Below, piece after piece: positions 1-11,400 of a stretch of 64,000 nt of DNA. The position numbers and the translations under genes are program-made. The stretch is taken from positions 52,971,678 through 53,035,677 of the forward strand of contig OZ023214.1 in assembly GCA_963995525.1 (NCBI GenBank), written 5' to 3'. A model generated the notes under the pieces. The model made no database searches. It worked only from the letters and a program-made list of their open reading frames with translations, and had not been told where the DNA came from. This stretch comes from Escarpia spicata. Lineage: Eukaryota > Annelida > Polychaeta > Sabellida > Siboglinidae. Each line of letters opens with the position of its first letter. Position 1 is the first letter of the stretch.

Positions 1-260
1 ATTTTTAAACATTCTCTTTTCATCAATATTTTAACTGCTGCTATGACTTTTAGACTTTGCATTAAGCTTTTATCAATTATCTTTTGCCTTTATGACACGA
101 TAATACTAATATTTAAATATATATATATATATTTTTTTTAAATACTTAATTAATTACTGTTTTGCTTTATTACTATTTTACATGTAAAGCGCCTTGAATA
201 GTTTCTAACTAGAGTTGGCGCTATATAAGTATATTTATTTATTATTTTTATTTATTATTA
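1..260 (+). repeat. 3' tail of a non-LTR retroposon plus A/T-rich tail
   Basis: TAAAGCGCCTTGAATAG...TTGGCGCTATATAAG at about 186-230, followed by (TTTA/TTAT)n, is a short hairpin tail like that of CR1/L2-type LINEs. A related tail lies at 51682-51760 in the opposite orientation. Confidence 0.5.
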
Positions 261-299
261 TTATTTTTTTTAATATATATTTAATTTTATAAATAACGA

Positions 300-900
300 C
301 TCATGGAAAGCAACACATTTTTTCTATGCACGCTCATAATGTAGTCGAGAAGATGGTGCCAATGAGGCCTCCATCAACCTGCTGAAAGACTAAGCCGTCT
401 GGGGACACACTGTGGGGTACTTCCACTGGGTTGGCATTCGCTCATGGCGCCAGTGCGTGGAAGTCTTCAGACCACCTCTGCATTGACCCAAGGGACGTCA
501 GGTCCCACCGGCTGCAGCTGAAATGCAGGGCTGGCTCTGCCCCCACAGGTTGAAGCAGGACAGGGTGTGCTCGGTCCACCACCGGAGGTGCCGACACGTC
601 AGGGGGAGGCGGTCAGAAACGAGACAGTGGCGGCTCCGCGAGGCGCTGCGCTGACCGTGGGGCGAGACGGTCTCGACGCAACCCCAGACGGCCGACGCGG
701 CAGTGGCGCGACACTTTGCGGTTGATTTGACTCGACAGCCCGAGTGCGTGAACGGGTCTGTCGTCTCGCTCCGTGGTGCTCTGGCTGGAGGCATGCTACA
801 ACCACAAAACACTGCATAAGAGACAAGATTAAACAATGACCATCCGCACACAGCCCAACCTAATTGGCAATAATGTGTGTGCTGACAACTATCAGGTTAT
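300..900. other. GC-rich unassigned stretch
   Basis: It is clearly richer in G+C than its surroundings and holds short open frames on the minus strand, none of which I recognise. It may be a remnant of a mobile element. Confidence 0.3.
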
Positions 901-984
901 TAAACATGAGCCACCCTTAGTACGCATCAACCAACTACCAAGGCAGCCAATCGTGACCAGGCACTTCATGAGTGTGTAAATTAT

Positions 985-3565
985 ACAAGACGTGTGAGAG
1001 AGTAAGACAGTGTGTGCAACTCCAAACTCTGCCAGAGCAGCAAATTGTGAAAGAAGGTATGCTATGTTGACACACAACAAACTGCACAGGCAGCAAAACA
1101 GTGACGTAGCACTACATTGCGTGTAACCATACCATCATTTATAACGCCGTATACTGTGTGAAACGCAACAAACGGTGACAGAGCACTACGTTACATGTGA
1201 GAGAGCATGACAGAATGTGTAACTCCAAAATCTGCCAGAGCTCCAAATTAGAAACAAGGGTATACCGTGTTGACACGCAACAAACTGCACCAGGCAGCAA
1301 AACAGTGACGTAGCCTACATGGCGTGTACCCATACCATCATTTATAAAGTCGTATACTGTGTGAAACGCAACAACTGCCAAAGCAGCAAACTGCGACAGA
1401 GCACTACGTTACGTGTGAGAGAGCATGACAGAATGTGTAACTCCAAAATGTGCCAGAGCAGCAACTTGGAAACGAAGGTATGCTGTGTTGACACGCAACA
1501 AACTGCACCAGGCAGCAAAACAGTGACGAAGCACTACGTTGCGTGTAACCAGACCCTCATTTATCAAACTGTATACTGTGTGAGAACGCAACAACTGACA
1601 AAGCAGCAAACTGTGACAGAGCACTACGTTACGTATGAGAGAGCGTGACAGTGTGTGCAACTCCAAGATCTGCCAGAGCAGCAAATTGGAAAAGAAGGTA
1701 TACTATGTTGACACGCAACAAACTGCACAAGGCAGCAAAACAGTGACATCGCACTACGTTGCGTGTAACCATACCATCGTTTATAAAACCGCATACTGTG
1801 TGAAAACGCAACAAACTGCAAAAGCAGCAAACAGTGACAGCGCACTACGTTACGTATGAGAGAGTGTGACAGTGTGGGCAACTCCAAAATCTGCCAGAGC
1901 AGCAGATTGGAAAAGAAAGTATACTGTGTTGACACGCAACAAACTGCACAAGGCAGCAAAACAGTGACGTAGCACTACGTTGCGTGTAACCAGACCCTCA
2001 TTTATCAAACTGTATACTGTGTGAGAACGCAACAACTGACAAAGCAGCAAACAGTGACAGAGCACTACGTTACGTATGAGAGAGCGTGACAGTGTGTGCA
2101 ACTCCAAGATCTGCCAGAGCAGCAAATTGGAAAAGAAGGTATACTATGTTGACACGCAACAAACTGCACAAGGCAGCAAAACAGTGACATCGCACTACGT
2201 TGCGTGTAACCATACCATCGTTTATAAAACCGCATACTGTGTGAAAACGCAACAAACTGCCAAAGCAACAAACAGTGACAGCGCACTACGTTACGTGTGA
2301 GAGAGCATGACATTGTGTGCAACTCCAAATTCTGTTCGAGCGGCAAATTAGAAACAAGGGTATACTGTGTCGACACGCAACAAACTGCACAAGGCAGCAA
2401 AACAGTGACATAGCACTACATTGCGTGTAACCATACCATCATTTATAAAGCTGTATACTGCGTGAAACGCAACAAACTGCAAAAGCAGCAAACAGTGACA
2501 GAGCACTACGTTACGTGTGAGAGAACATGACAGAATGTGTAACTCCAAAATGTGCCAGAGTAGCAAATTGGAAACGAAGGTATACTGTGTTGACACGCAA
2601 CAAACTGCACAAAGCAGCAAAACAGTGACGCAGCACTACATTGCGTGTAACCATGTCATAATTTATAAAGCCGTATACTGTGTGAAACGCAACAAACTGC
2701 CAAAGCAGCAAACAGTGACAGAGCACTACGTTACGTGTGAGAGAGCATGACAGTGTGTGCAACTCCAAAATGTGCCAGAGCAGCAAATTGGAAACGAAGG
2801 TATGCTGTGTTGACACGCAACAAACTGCACCAGGCAGCAAAACAGTGACATCGCACTACGTTGTGTGTAACCATACCATCGTGTATAAAACCGCATACTG
2901 TGTGAAAACGCAACAAACTGCCAAAGCAGCAAACAGTGACAGCGCACTACGTTACGTATGAGAGAGCGTGACAGTGTGGGCAACTCCAAAATCTGCCAGA
3001 GCAGCAGATTGGAAAAGAAGGTATACTGTGTTGACACGCAACAAACTGCACAAGGCAGCAAAACAGTGACGTAGCACTACGTTGTGTGTAACCATACCAT
3101 CGTTTATAAAACTGTATACTGTGTGAAAACGCAACAAACTGCCAAAGCAGCAAACAGTGACAGCGCACTACGTTACGTGTGAGAGAGCATGACAGTGTGT
3201 GCAACTCCAACATCTGTCCGAGCAGCAAATTAGAAACAAGGGTATACTGTGGTGACACGCAACAAACTGCACAAAGCAGCAAAACAGTGACGTAGCACTA
3301 CATTGCGTGTAACCATGCCATCATTTATAAAGCCGTATACTGTGTGAAACGCAACAAACTGCCAAAGCAGCAAACAGCTACAGAGCACTACGTTACGTGT
3401 GAGAGAGCATGCCAGAATGTGCAACTCCAAGATCTGCCAGAGCAGCAACTTGGAAACGAAGGCATACTGTGTTGACATGCAACAAACTGCACTAGGCGGC
3501 AAAACAGTGACGTAGCACTACATGGCGTGTAACCATACCATCATTTATAAACAAGGACTACTGTG
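985..3565. repeat. About 221-bp satellite, roughly 12 copies, dimeric unit
   Basis: GACAGTGTG(T/G)GCAACTCCAA recurs at 1651, 1872 and 2092 (periods 221 and 220). Each unit has two related halves: both contain ACGCAACAAACTGC followed by GCAGCAAA.CAGTGAC and GCACTACGTT. The many 60-110-codon frames on both strands arise from the periodicity. Confidence 0.92.
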
Positions 3566-3669
3566 TGAAAACGCGACAACGACAGACAATTGCGAAGCAT
3601 TTTATTCGAAGTGACCTATACTATTTCTTTTAGCCTAGGAATGCCGCCCGGTTATGCCAGTTCCGCGTA

Positions 3670-3765
3670 GTCAGAGCGATGTATTAACCAAAGATTTGCC
3701 CCACTAACCAAAGATGTACCCCCCGCTAACCAAGATTTACCCCATTAACCAAAGATTTGTCCCAC
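3670..3765. repeat. Short tandem CTAACCAAGATTTACCCC-type repeat, 4 copies
   Basis: Units of about 22-28 bp (AACCAAAGATTTGCCCCACT and variants) lie just left of the SGNH fragment. Confidence 0.8.
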
Positions 3766-4325
3766 AGCCTTAAAGATCGCGCCCCGCAGACTACGGTATA
3801 GACGGTAGTTGCCGATGTCGGAAAAATGCACCCCGTCCCGTCGAAAAACCTCCCGGACACTGTTCCACAGGCGCTTATGCCTCCAGAAAATTACCCCCTC
3901 AGAATCCTGGCAAAACGCCTCCAGGTACCGATTGATCTCCATAACCTGAGCGGCACCCTCCTCATAGCTACAATCAAACAATGGCGCCATTTCTGCCGCC
4001 GGCAAACCTGGCAAATCACCACTCGACTCACGCCCGAACTGATCAGCCGTCGCGCCAGACGCTGAATGTCCAGCGCAACTAGAATGGGAGTACACTGACC
4101 AGTAATGTCATTCCTTCCAATGCGCACGACAACAACGTCCGCGCGACGGGCGACAATTCGGGCCAACGTCGCCGGAGCCAACAGTGCAGCGACCCGAGCC
4201 CCGCGAATGCCCTCAAGGCTCAATGGCCTCATATGAGATATCGCAGGGTCGGCCGTGCACCGCGAACTCGGCAAACAACCCAGTCGGACTTGCCGACTGC
4301 ACAAATGCGCACAACCAATATACAT
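3745..4325 (-). pseudogene. SGNH/GDSL-like domain fragment of a transposon-type protein, frameshifted
   Basis: One minus frame (4325 to about 4010) encodes ARRADVVVVRIGRNDITG and DIQRLARRLISSGVSRVVI; a second frame (about 4010 to 3745) encodes INRYLEAFCQDSEGVIFWR, RDGVHFSDIGNYRLYRSLR. The pieces are the N- and C-terminal blocks of an SGNH-hydrolase-like domain; GRNDI and the DGVHF..H-equivalent region (here DIGNYR) mark the expected catalytic blocks. Such proteins are common in invertebrate repetitive elements. The frameshift at about 4010 breaks it. Rejoining was not attempted beyond noting both frames. Confidence 0.65.
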
Positions 4326-4329
4326 GACT

Positions 4330-4920
4330 ATGGCCTAAAACTAAAACTTTACACGGCGAAGAAGCGATCTCTGAATTCGCCACTGACATGGTAAAGGCCA
4401 GCGACGAACTCTACGCACAAAATGGCGGCCAACGAAGGAAATTACAAACAACGAAAATACTCAGCTGGAACCGGCCAACGTGTTCAGCAATCCCCTTCCG
4501 TAGAAGATCCGACGCAGATGAAACGCAAACATGGTGATGACGATGAGAAAAGATGACGGCAATGAAATCGATGAAAACGCAGTAACAAGAACGCAAGACT
4601 CTCAACCGAATAGTCTGCTCTCTCGAACGAAAGTGGCCGACTTCTCCCAGTGCGCGTTACAACTACGCGCTACTACTATGCGCTGATTGGTCCTTTGCGC
4701 CCCCGGCTAAGCTGAATTAGCATATCAATATAATAATCCATTGGGCCAATCATCACTTGTCTGCATTGTTGCCCGCATAAAAACATGTATGCCGCATCGT
4801 GCCGGTGCAGCATACTCTCATATTTGTTGTAAAAGTTTTCATAATAAACAAGATAATAATAAAGGTGACATTGTACCTTAATAAATGTATTATTACAAAC
4901 AACAAAGTTGATAAAAACAA
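4330..4920. other. Unassigned, possibly terminal sequence of the SGNH element
   Basis: It includes CATAAAAAC near 4776 and AATAAA-like signals at about 4840-4880 that could be promoter and poly(A) signals of a retroelement end. No direct repeat partner was found. Confidence 0.25.
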
Positions 4921-7900
4921 TATTAGTGATATATAAACAAAAATATGAGTGTTGTTGCAGTCACGATACAGACAAAAGATACATGAGTGTTGTGATAGTC
5001 ATTATACAGACAAAAGATACGAATGTTGGAACAGTCATAATACAAACAAAGGATACATGAAAGTTGTGGCAGTCATAATACAAACAAAGGATACATTGGT
5101 ATTGGAACAGTCATGATACAGACAAAAGATACATGAGAGTTGTGATAGTCATGATTCAGATAAAACATACACGAGTGTTGTAGCAGTAATGATACAAACA
5201 AAAGATACATGAGAGTTGTGATAGTCATGATTCAGATAAAACATACACGAGTGTTGTAGCAGTAATGATACAAACAAAAGATACATGAGAGTTGTGATAG
5301 TCATGATTCAGATAAAAGATACGCGACTGTTGTAGCAGTAATGATACAGACAAAAGATACATGAGAGTTGTGGCAGTCATGATACAGACAAAGGATAAAT
5401 GATACAGTCAAAAGATACATTACAGTTGTAACAGTCATGATACAGTCAAAGATACATGAATGTTGTAGCAGGAATGATACAGACAAAAGATACATTAGAG
5501 TTGTGATAGTCATGATTCAGATAAAAGATACGCAAATGTTGTAGCAGTAATGATACAGACAAAAGATATATGAGAGTTGTGGCAGTCATGATACAGACAA
5601 AGGATAAATGATACAGTCAAAAGATACATTACAGTTGTAACAGTCATGATACAGTCAAAGATACATGAGTGTTGTAGCAGGAATGATACAGACAAAAGAT
5701 ACATTAGAGTTGTGATAGTCATGATACGGACAAAAGATACAAATGTTGGAACAGTCATAGTACAAACAAAGGATACATGAAAGTTGTGGCAGTCATAATA
5801 CAAACAAAGGATACATTGGTATTGGAACAGTCATGATACAGACAAAAGATACATGAGAGTTGTGATAGTCATGATTCACATAAAACATACACGAGTGTTG
5901 TAGCAGTAATGATACAAACAAAAGATACATGAGAGTTGTGATAGTAATGATACAAACAAAGGATACATTGGTATTGGAACAATCACGATACAAACAAAGG
6001 ATACAATGGTATTGGAACAGTCACGATACAGACAAAGGATACATGAGAGTTGTGGCAGTCACGATACAGACAAAGGATACATGAGAGTTGTGGCAGTCTC
6101 GATACAGACAAAGGATACATGACAGTTGTGGCAGTCATGATACAGACAAAAGATACATTGGTATTGGAACAGTCACGATACAGACAAAGGATACATGAGA
6201 GTTGTGGCAGTCACGATACAGACAAAGGATACATGAGAGTTATGGCAGTCATGATACAGACAAAGGATACATGAGAGTTGTGGCAGTCATGATACAGACA
6301 ATGGATACATGAGAGTTATGGCAGTCACGATACAGACAAAGGATACATGAGAGTTATGGCAGTCACGATACAGACAAAGGATACATGAGAGTTGTGGCAG
6401 TCATGATACAGACAATGGATACATGAGAGTTGTGGCAGTCATGATACAGACAATGGATAAATGAGTGTTGGAAGTCACGATATAAACAAAGGATACATGA
6501 GAGTTGTGGGAGTCACGATACAGACAATGGATACATGAGAGTTATGGCAGTCACGATACAGACAAAGGATACATGAGAGTTATGGCATTCACGATACAGA
6601 CACAGGATGCATGAGAGTTGTGGCAGTCATGATACAGACAATGGATACATGAGAGTTGTGGCAGTCATGATACAGACAATGGATAAATGAGTGTTGGAAG
6701 TCACGATATAAACAAAGGATACACGAGAGTTGTGTGAGTCACGATACAGACAAAGGATACACGAGAGTTGTGTGAGTCACGATACAGACAAAGGATACAT
6801 GAAAGTTGTGGCAGTCACGATACAGACAAAGGATACATGACAGTTGTGGGAGTCACGATACAGACAAAGGATACATGAGAGTTGTGGGAGTCACGATACA
6901 GACAAAGGATACATGAGAGTTGTAGCAGTCACGATACAGACAAAGGATACATGAAAGTTGTGGCAGTCACGATACAGACAAAGGATACGAGAGTTGTGGG
7001 AGTCACGATACAGACAAAGGATACATGAGAGTTGTAGCAGTCACGATACAGACAAAGGATACATGAGAGTTGTGGGAGTCACGATACAGACAAAGGATAC
7101 ATGAGAGTTGTGGGAATCACGATACAGACAAAGGATACATGAGAGTTGTAGCAGTCACGATACAGACAAAGGATACATGAAAGTTGTAGCAGTCACGATA
7201 CAGACAAAGGATACATGACAGTTGTGGCAGTCACGATACAGACAAAGGATACATGACAGTTGTGGGAGTCACGATACAGACAAAGGATACATGAGAGTTG
7301 TGGGAGTCACGATACAAACAAAGGATACATGAAAGTTGTGGCAGTCACGATACAGACAAAGGATACATGACAGTTGTGGCAGTCACGATACAGACAAAGG
7401 ATACATGAGAGTTGTGGGAGTCACGATACAGACAAAGGATACATGAGAGTTGTGGCAGTCACGATACAGACAAAGGATACATGAGAGTTGTGGGAGTCAC
7501 GATACAGACAAAGGATACATGACAGTTGTGGCAGTCACGATACAGACAAAGGATACATGAGAGTTGTGGGAGTCACGATACAGACAAAGGATACATGAGA
7601 GTTGTAGCAGTCACGATACAGACAAAGGATACATGAGAGTTGTGGGAGTCACGATACAGACAAAGGATACATGAGAGTTGTGGGAGTCACGATACAGACA
7701 AAGGATACATGACAGTTGTGACAGTCACGATACAGACAAAGGATACATGACAGTTGTGGGAGTCACGATACAGACAAAGGATACATGACAGTTGTGGGAG
7801 TCACGATACAGACAAAGGATACATGAGAGTTGTAGCAGTCACGATACAGACAAAGGATACATGAGAGTTGTGGCAGTCACGATACAGACAAAGGATACAT

Positions 7901-8402
7901 GAGAGTTGTGGGAGTCACGATACAGACAAAGGATACATGAGAGTTGTGGGAGTCACGATACAGACAAAGGATACATGAGAGTTGTGGCAGTCACGATACA
8001 GACAAAGGATACATGACAGTTGTGGCAGTCACGATACAGACAAAGGATACATGACAGTTGTGGGAGTCATGATACAGACAAAGGATACATGAGAGTTGTG
8101 GGAGTCACGATACAGACAAAGGATACATGAGAGTTGTGGGAGTCACGATACAGACAAAGGATACATGAGAGTTGTAGCAGTCACGATACAGACAAAGGAT
8201 ACATGAGAGTTGTGGCAGTCACGATACAGACAAAGGATACATGACAGTTGTGGCAGTCACGATACAGACAAAGGATACATGACAGTTGTGGCAGTCACGA
8301 TACAGACAAAGGATACATGACAGTTGTGGGAGTCACGATACAGACAAAGGATACATGAGAGTTGTAGCAATCACGATACAGACAAAGGATACATGAGAGT
8401 TG
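4920..8402. repeat. 37-38-bp minisatellite, about 90 copies, exon-22 edge type
   Basis: The unit on the minus strand reads CACAACTCTCAT|GTATCC followed by about 20 intronic bases, so it copies the last 12 or so nt of exon 22 with its donor. Units from 6480 to 8400 are nearly identical; those from 4920 to 6480 are diverged, pointing to recent growth from the exon-proximal side. Confidence 0.92.
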
Positions 8403-8472
8403 TGCATGCACTTAGTGCCAATGCTCGAATCGGTGAGGACAAACATCCAGGCTTTTCAGTTTTCAGAAAGTT
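8393..8472 (-). CDS. MROH1: MROH1 exon 22, last one visible
   Basis: 26 codons plus 2 nt, acceptor TTTTCCAG. It encodes NFLKTEKPGCLSSPIRALA and ends SACTTL, matching the RAEPPDSLRTPIRKKAMLT stretch of human. The donor CTCAT|GTATCC also occurs in every unit of the 3.5-kb array that follows. No later exon was found down to position 1. Confidence 0.75.
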
Positions 8473-11400
8473 CTGGAAAACAAATAAACATCAATGAATA
8501 ACTTTTTCACCAAAACATATCTTTGCAAGATAGAAAATCAAAGAATGGAATTGAAGAATAAATCTTTCAGAGTAAGACGATATCTATCTTGCATTGATGT
8601 TACGTACCCACAAAACCAATTCTATCTAGAAACTATTCGCTTATGATAAAATTAGGAATACCCACGTGATTTACAGCATTGAACCTTGTAATGAAAGTAG
8701 TTATTAACTATGTACGATTAATCCTTTTAGACTGGCTTAATTTGGTTGTCATGACATGATGTGTTACCTGCATGTGAAGAAGTAGGTCATTGCGATATGT
8801 GAAATTATGCGTCGTCCGTAAATGTGTTGGATGCATGGTTCGACCAATCAACTCCACCGTCTGAATGAGGCTTTCTTTCAAACATGCGTCCTACAAAACA
8901 ACAGGGAAGGTAACATTTACATTTTTTTTTCAGAGTTGATATCGTTGATAGTTGATTTTGCATGTCCTACCTTGACGCAAGTGAACTATGGGTTGGTGTC
9001 CTATCTTGACACCAGTGATCTGTGGGTTGATGTCCTAGTGACACTAGTGAACTGATGTCCTACCTTGACACTAGTGAACTGTGGGTTAAGGTCCTACCTT
9101 GACACTAGTGAACTTTGGGTTAATGTTGTACCTTGACATTAGTAAACTGTGGGGTGATGTCCTACCTTGACACTAGTGAACTGTGGATTAATGTCCTACC
9201 TTGACATTAGTGAACTGTGGGGTGATGTCCTACCTTGACACTAGTGAACTGTGGGTCAATGTCCTACCTTGACACTAGTGAACTGTGGGGTGATGTCCTA
9301 CCTTGACACTAGTGAACTGTGGGGTGTTGTCCTACCTTGACACTAGTGAACTGTGGGTTGATGTCCTGCCTTGACACTAGTGAACTGAGGGTTGACATCC
9401 TACCTTGACACTAGTGAACTGTGGAGTGATGTGCTACCTTGACACTAGTGAACTGTGGGGTGATGTCCTACCTTGACACTAGTGAACTGTGGGGTGATGT
9501 CCTACCTTGACACTAGTGAACTGTGGGGTGATGTCCTACCTTGACACTAGTGAACTGTGGGGTGATGTCCTACCTTGACACTAGTGAACTGAGGGTTGAC
9601 ATCCTACCTTGAAAGTAGTGAACTGTGGGTTAATGTCCTACCTTGACACTAGTGAACTGTGGGGTGATGTCCTACCTTGACACTATTGAACTGTTGGTTG
9701 ATGTCCTACCTTGACACTAGTGAACTGAGGGTTGACATCCTACCTTGAAAGTAGTGAACTGTGGGTTAATGTCCTACCTTGACACTAGTGAACTGTGGGG
9801 TGATGTCCTACCTTGACACTAGTGAACTGTGGGGTGATGTCTTACCTTGACACTAGTGAACTGTGGGTTGATGGTCTTCTGTATGATGGTTTCGAGGCGG
9901 GAGGGGATGAGGGTGACAGGCGCGTAGAGACTCATGTAGCCGTAGCTTAGGACCACAGTTGCCTTACACCTCTCCTCACACTCAGACTTGGTGTCCTGGA
10001 ACACAGTGAATACACACAGTGAACAGACAATGAACACACACAGTGAATATACACACAGTGAACACACACCGTGAACACACACTGCGAATGCACATACTGC
10101 GAACACACACACAGTGAACACACATAAAAAAACATGGTGAACACACACACCACGAACACACACACACTGTAAATGCATACATACTATGAACACACACAGT
10201 AAACACACACTGTGAACATAATCACACACACAGTGAACACACACTGTCTATAGTTGATCTAACTCTTACACTGTACCCATGTCTGTGAGACCAGCATCAA
10301 CTAATGACTGCACACAATCATTGCTGTTTAAGGCCACACTAATATGATTGTTAGGATTACGGATTTTTTAGACATTTTTGTTAGGGAGGAGGGGGAATAA
10401 AAATAAAAGTCATTGCACGAGAAAGATGTTTTGCGCAAATACATGAATTATCATATGAGCCATACAGTACATTGCTAAACAATTTATTTAGTCTTGTATC
10501 AAAACTTACTAGACACATACTTTTATGAAAGTTTAATCAAAGTTGAAGACTATTACAATTTAAAATAACAAGTACTGATAACAAGACTTGGCAGATATCA
10601 TTATGGTGTGTTAACATTACAGCCATACACGTGTAGTTTAGAGGCAGGATATATCTGGCTGTGATAATATTAATTTGATTGGCATAATTAGGACTTGATT
10701 GTCGTACCTCAAAATTAAGTTAACTTTGAGAAATAATTCATTCTGTCAAATATTTAAAATATCACAATGTTATGATCTATGCATCTATATAATACTATTT
10801 TACTGTGTGGTTAACTTTTCTAACAACATTAATTTGTGCAATATTTGCAACACAGTAACAACCATACATAATCAATTTAGATATTAAAATAATTCCTCTC
10901 ACACAATAACATAAATGACTGGTTGTTTCTAATGCAGCAGTGCATAATATATAAGTTAACAAATGTAAATTACACAAGCAATCATGTTAACAGTTATGAA
11001 TGTTAATTTTGTTCAACTATTGTGACGCCATCCAACGGAATTTGTGAGAACTACGAAACGTGGACTATATCGCCACGACACTTCGTAGCAATTTGCCTGG
11101 CACGTTTTACAAATCCTGCTTAATAAATCCACCAAATGAATGACTACCGTTGCAGAGTAATCAGGTTTGTTTCTAAATATCGCCAATGAAGTCAGCTTCG
11201 TATACGGTGTGGGTGATTCTACTCTTTCAGCGGTTATGGAGTTTCCGTTCGAAAACACAAATCCTGTTTCGAAATGTCGATTACAGAATTCCATACATTT
11301 TCCAAGATCGCAGAATTTCTGTTTGAAAAGGCAAATTCCGTTTCAATGCGCCGATTCCGCGAATTCTTCGTGTTTTCCGCGATCACAGAAAAACAATGTC

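Noticed and set aside
1139..3502. Many 60-111-codon frames on both strands
   Set aside because: They follow the 221-bp satellite period and shift frame from unit to unit.
4920..8402. Evenly spaced direct repeats that superficially look like a CRISPR array
   Set aside because: There are no unique spacers; units are contiguous, the genome is that of an animal, and each unit matches an exon-intron junction.
8822..9055. 77-codon plus-strand frame starting MCWMHGSTNQLHRLN
   Set aside because: It is antisense to exon 21 and then to the exon 20 array.
9819..10244. Cys/Val-rich 141-codon minus frame
   Set aside because: Most of it reads through a CA-rich simple repeat; the only coding part is exon 20, in a different frame.
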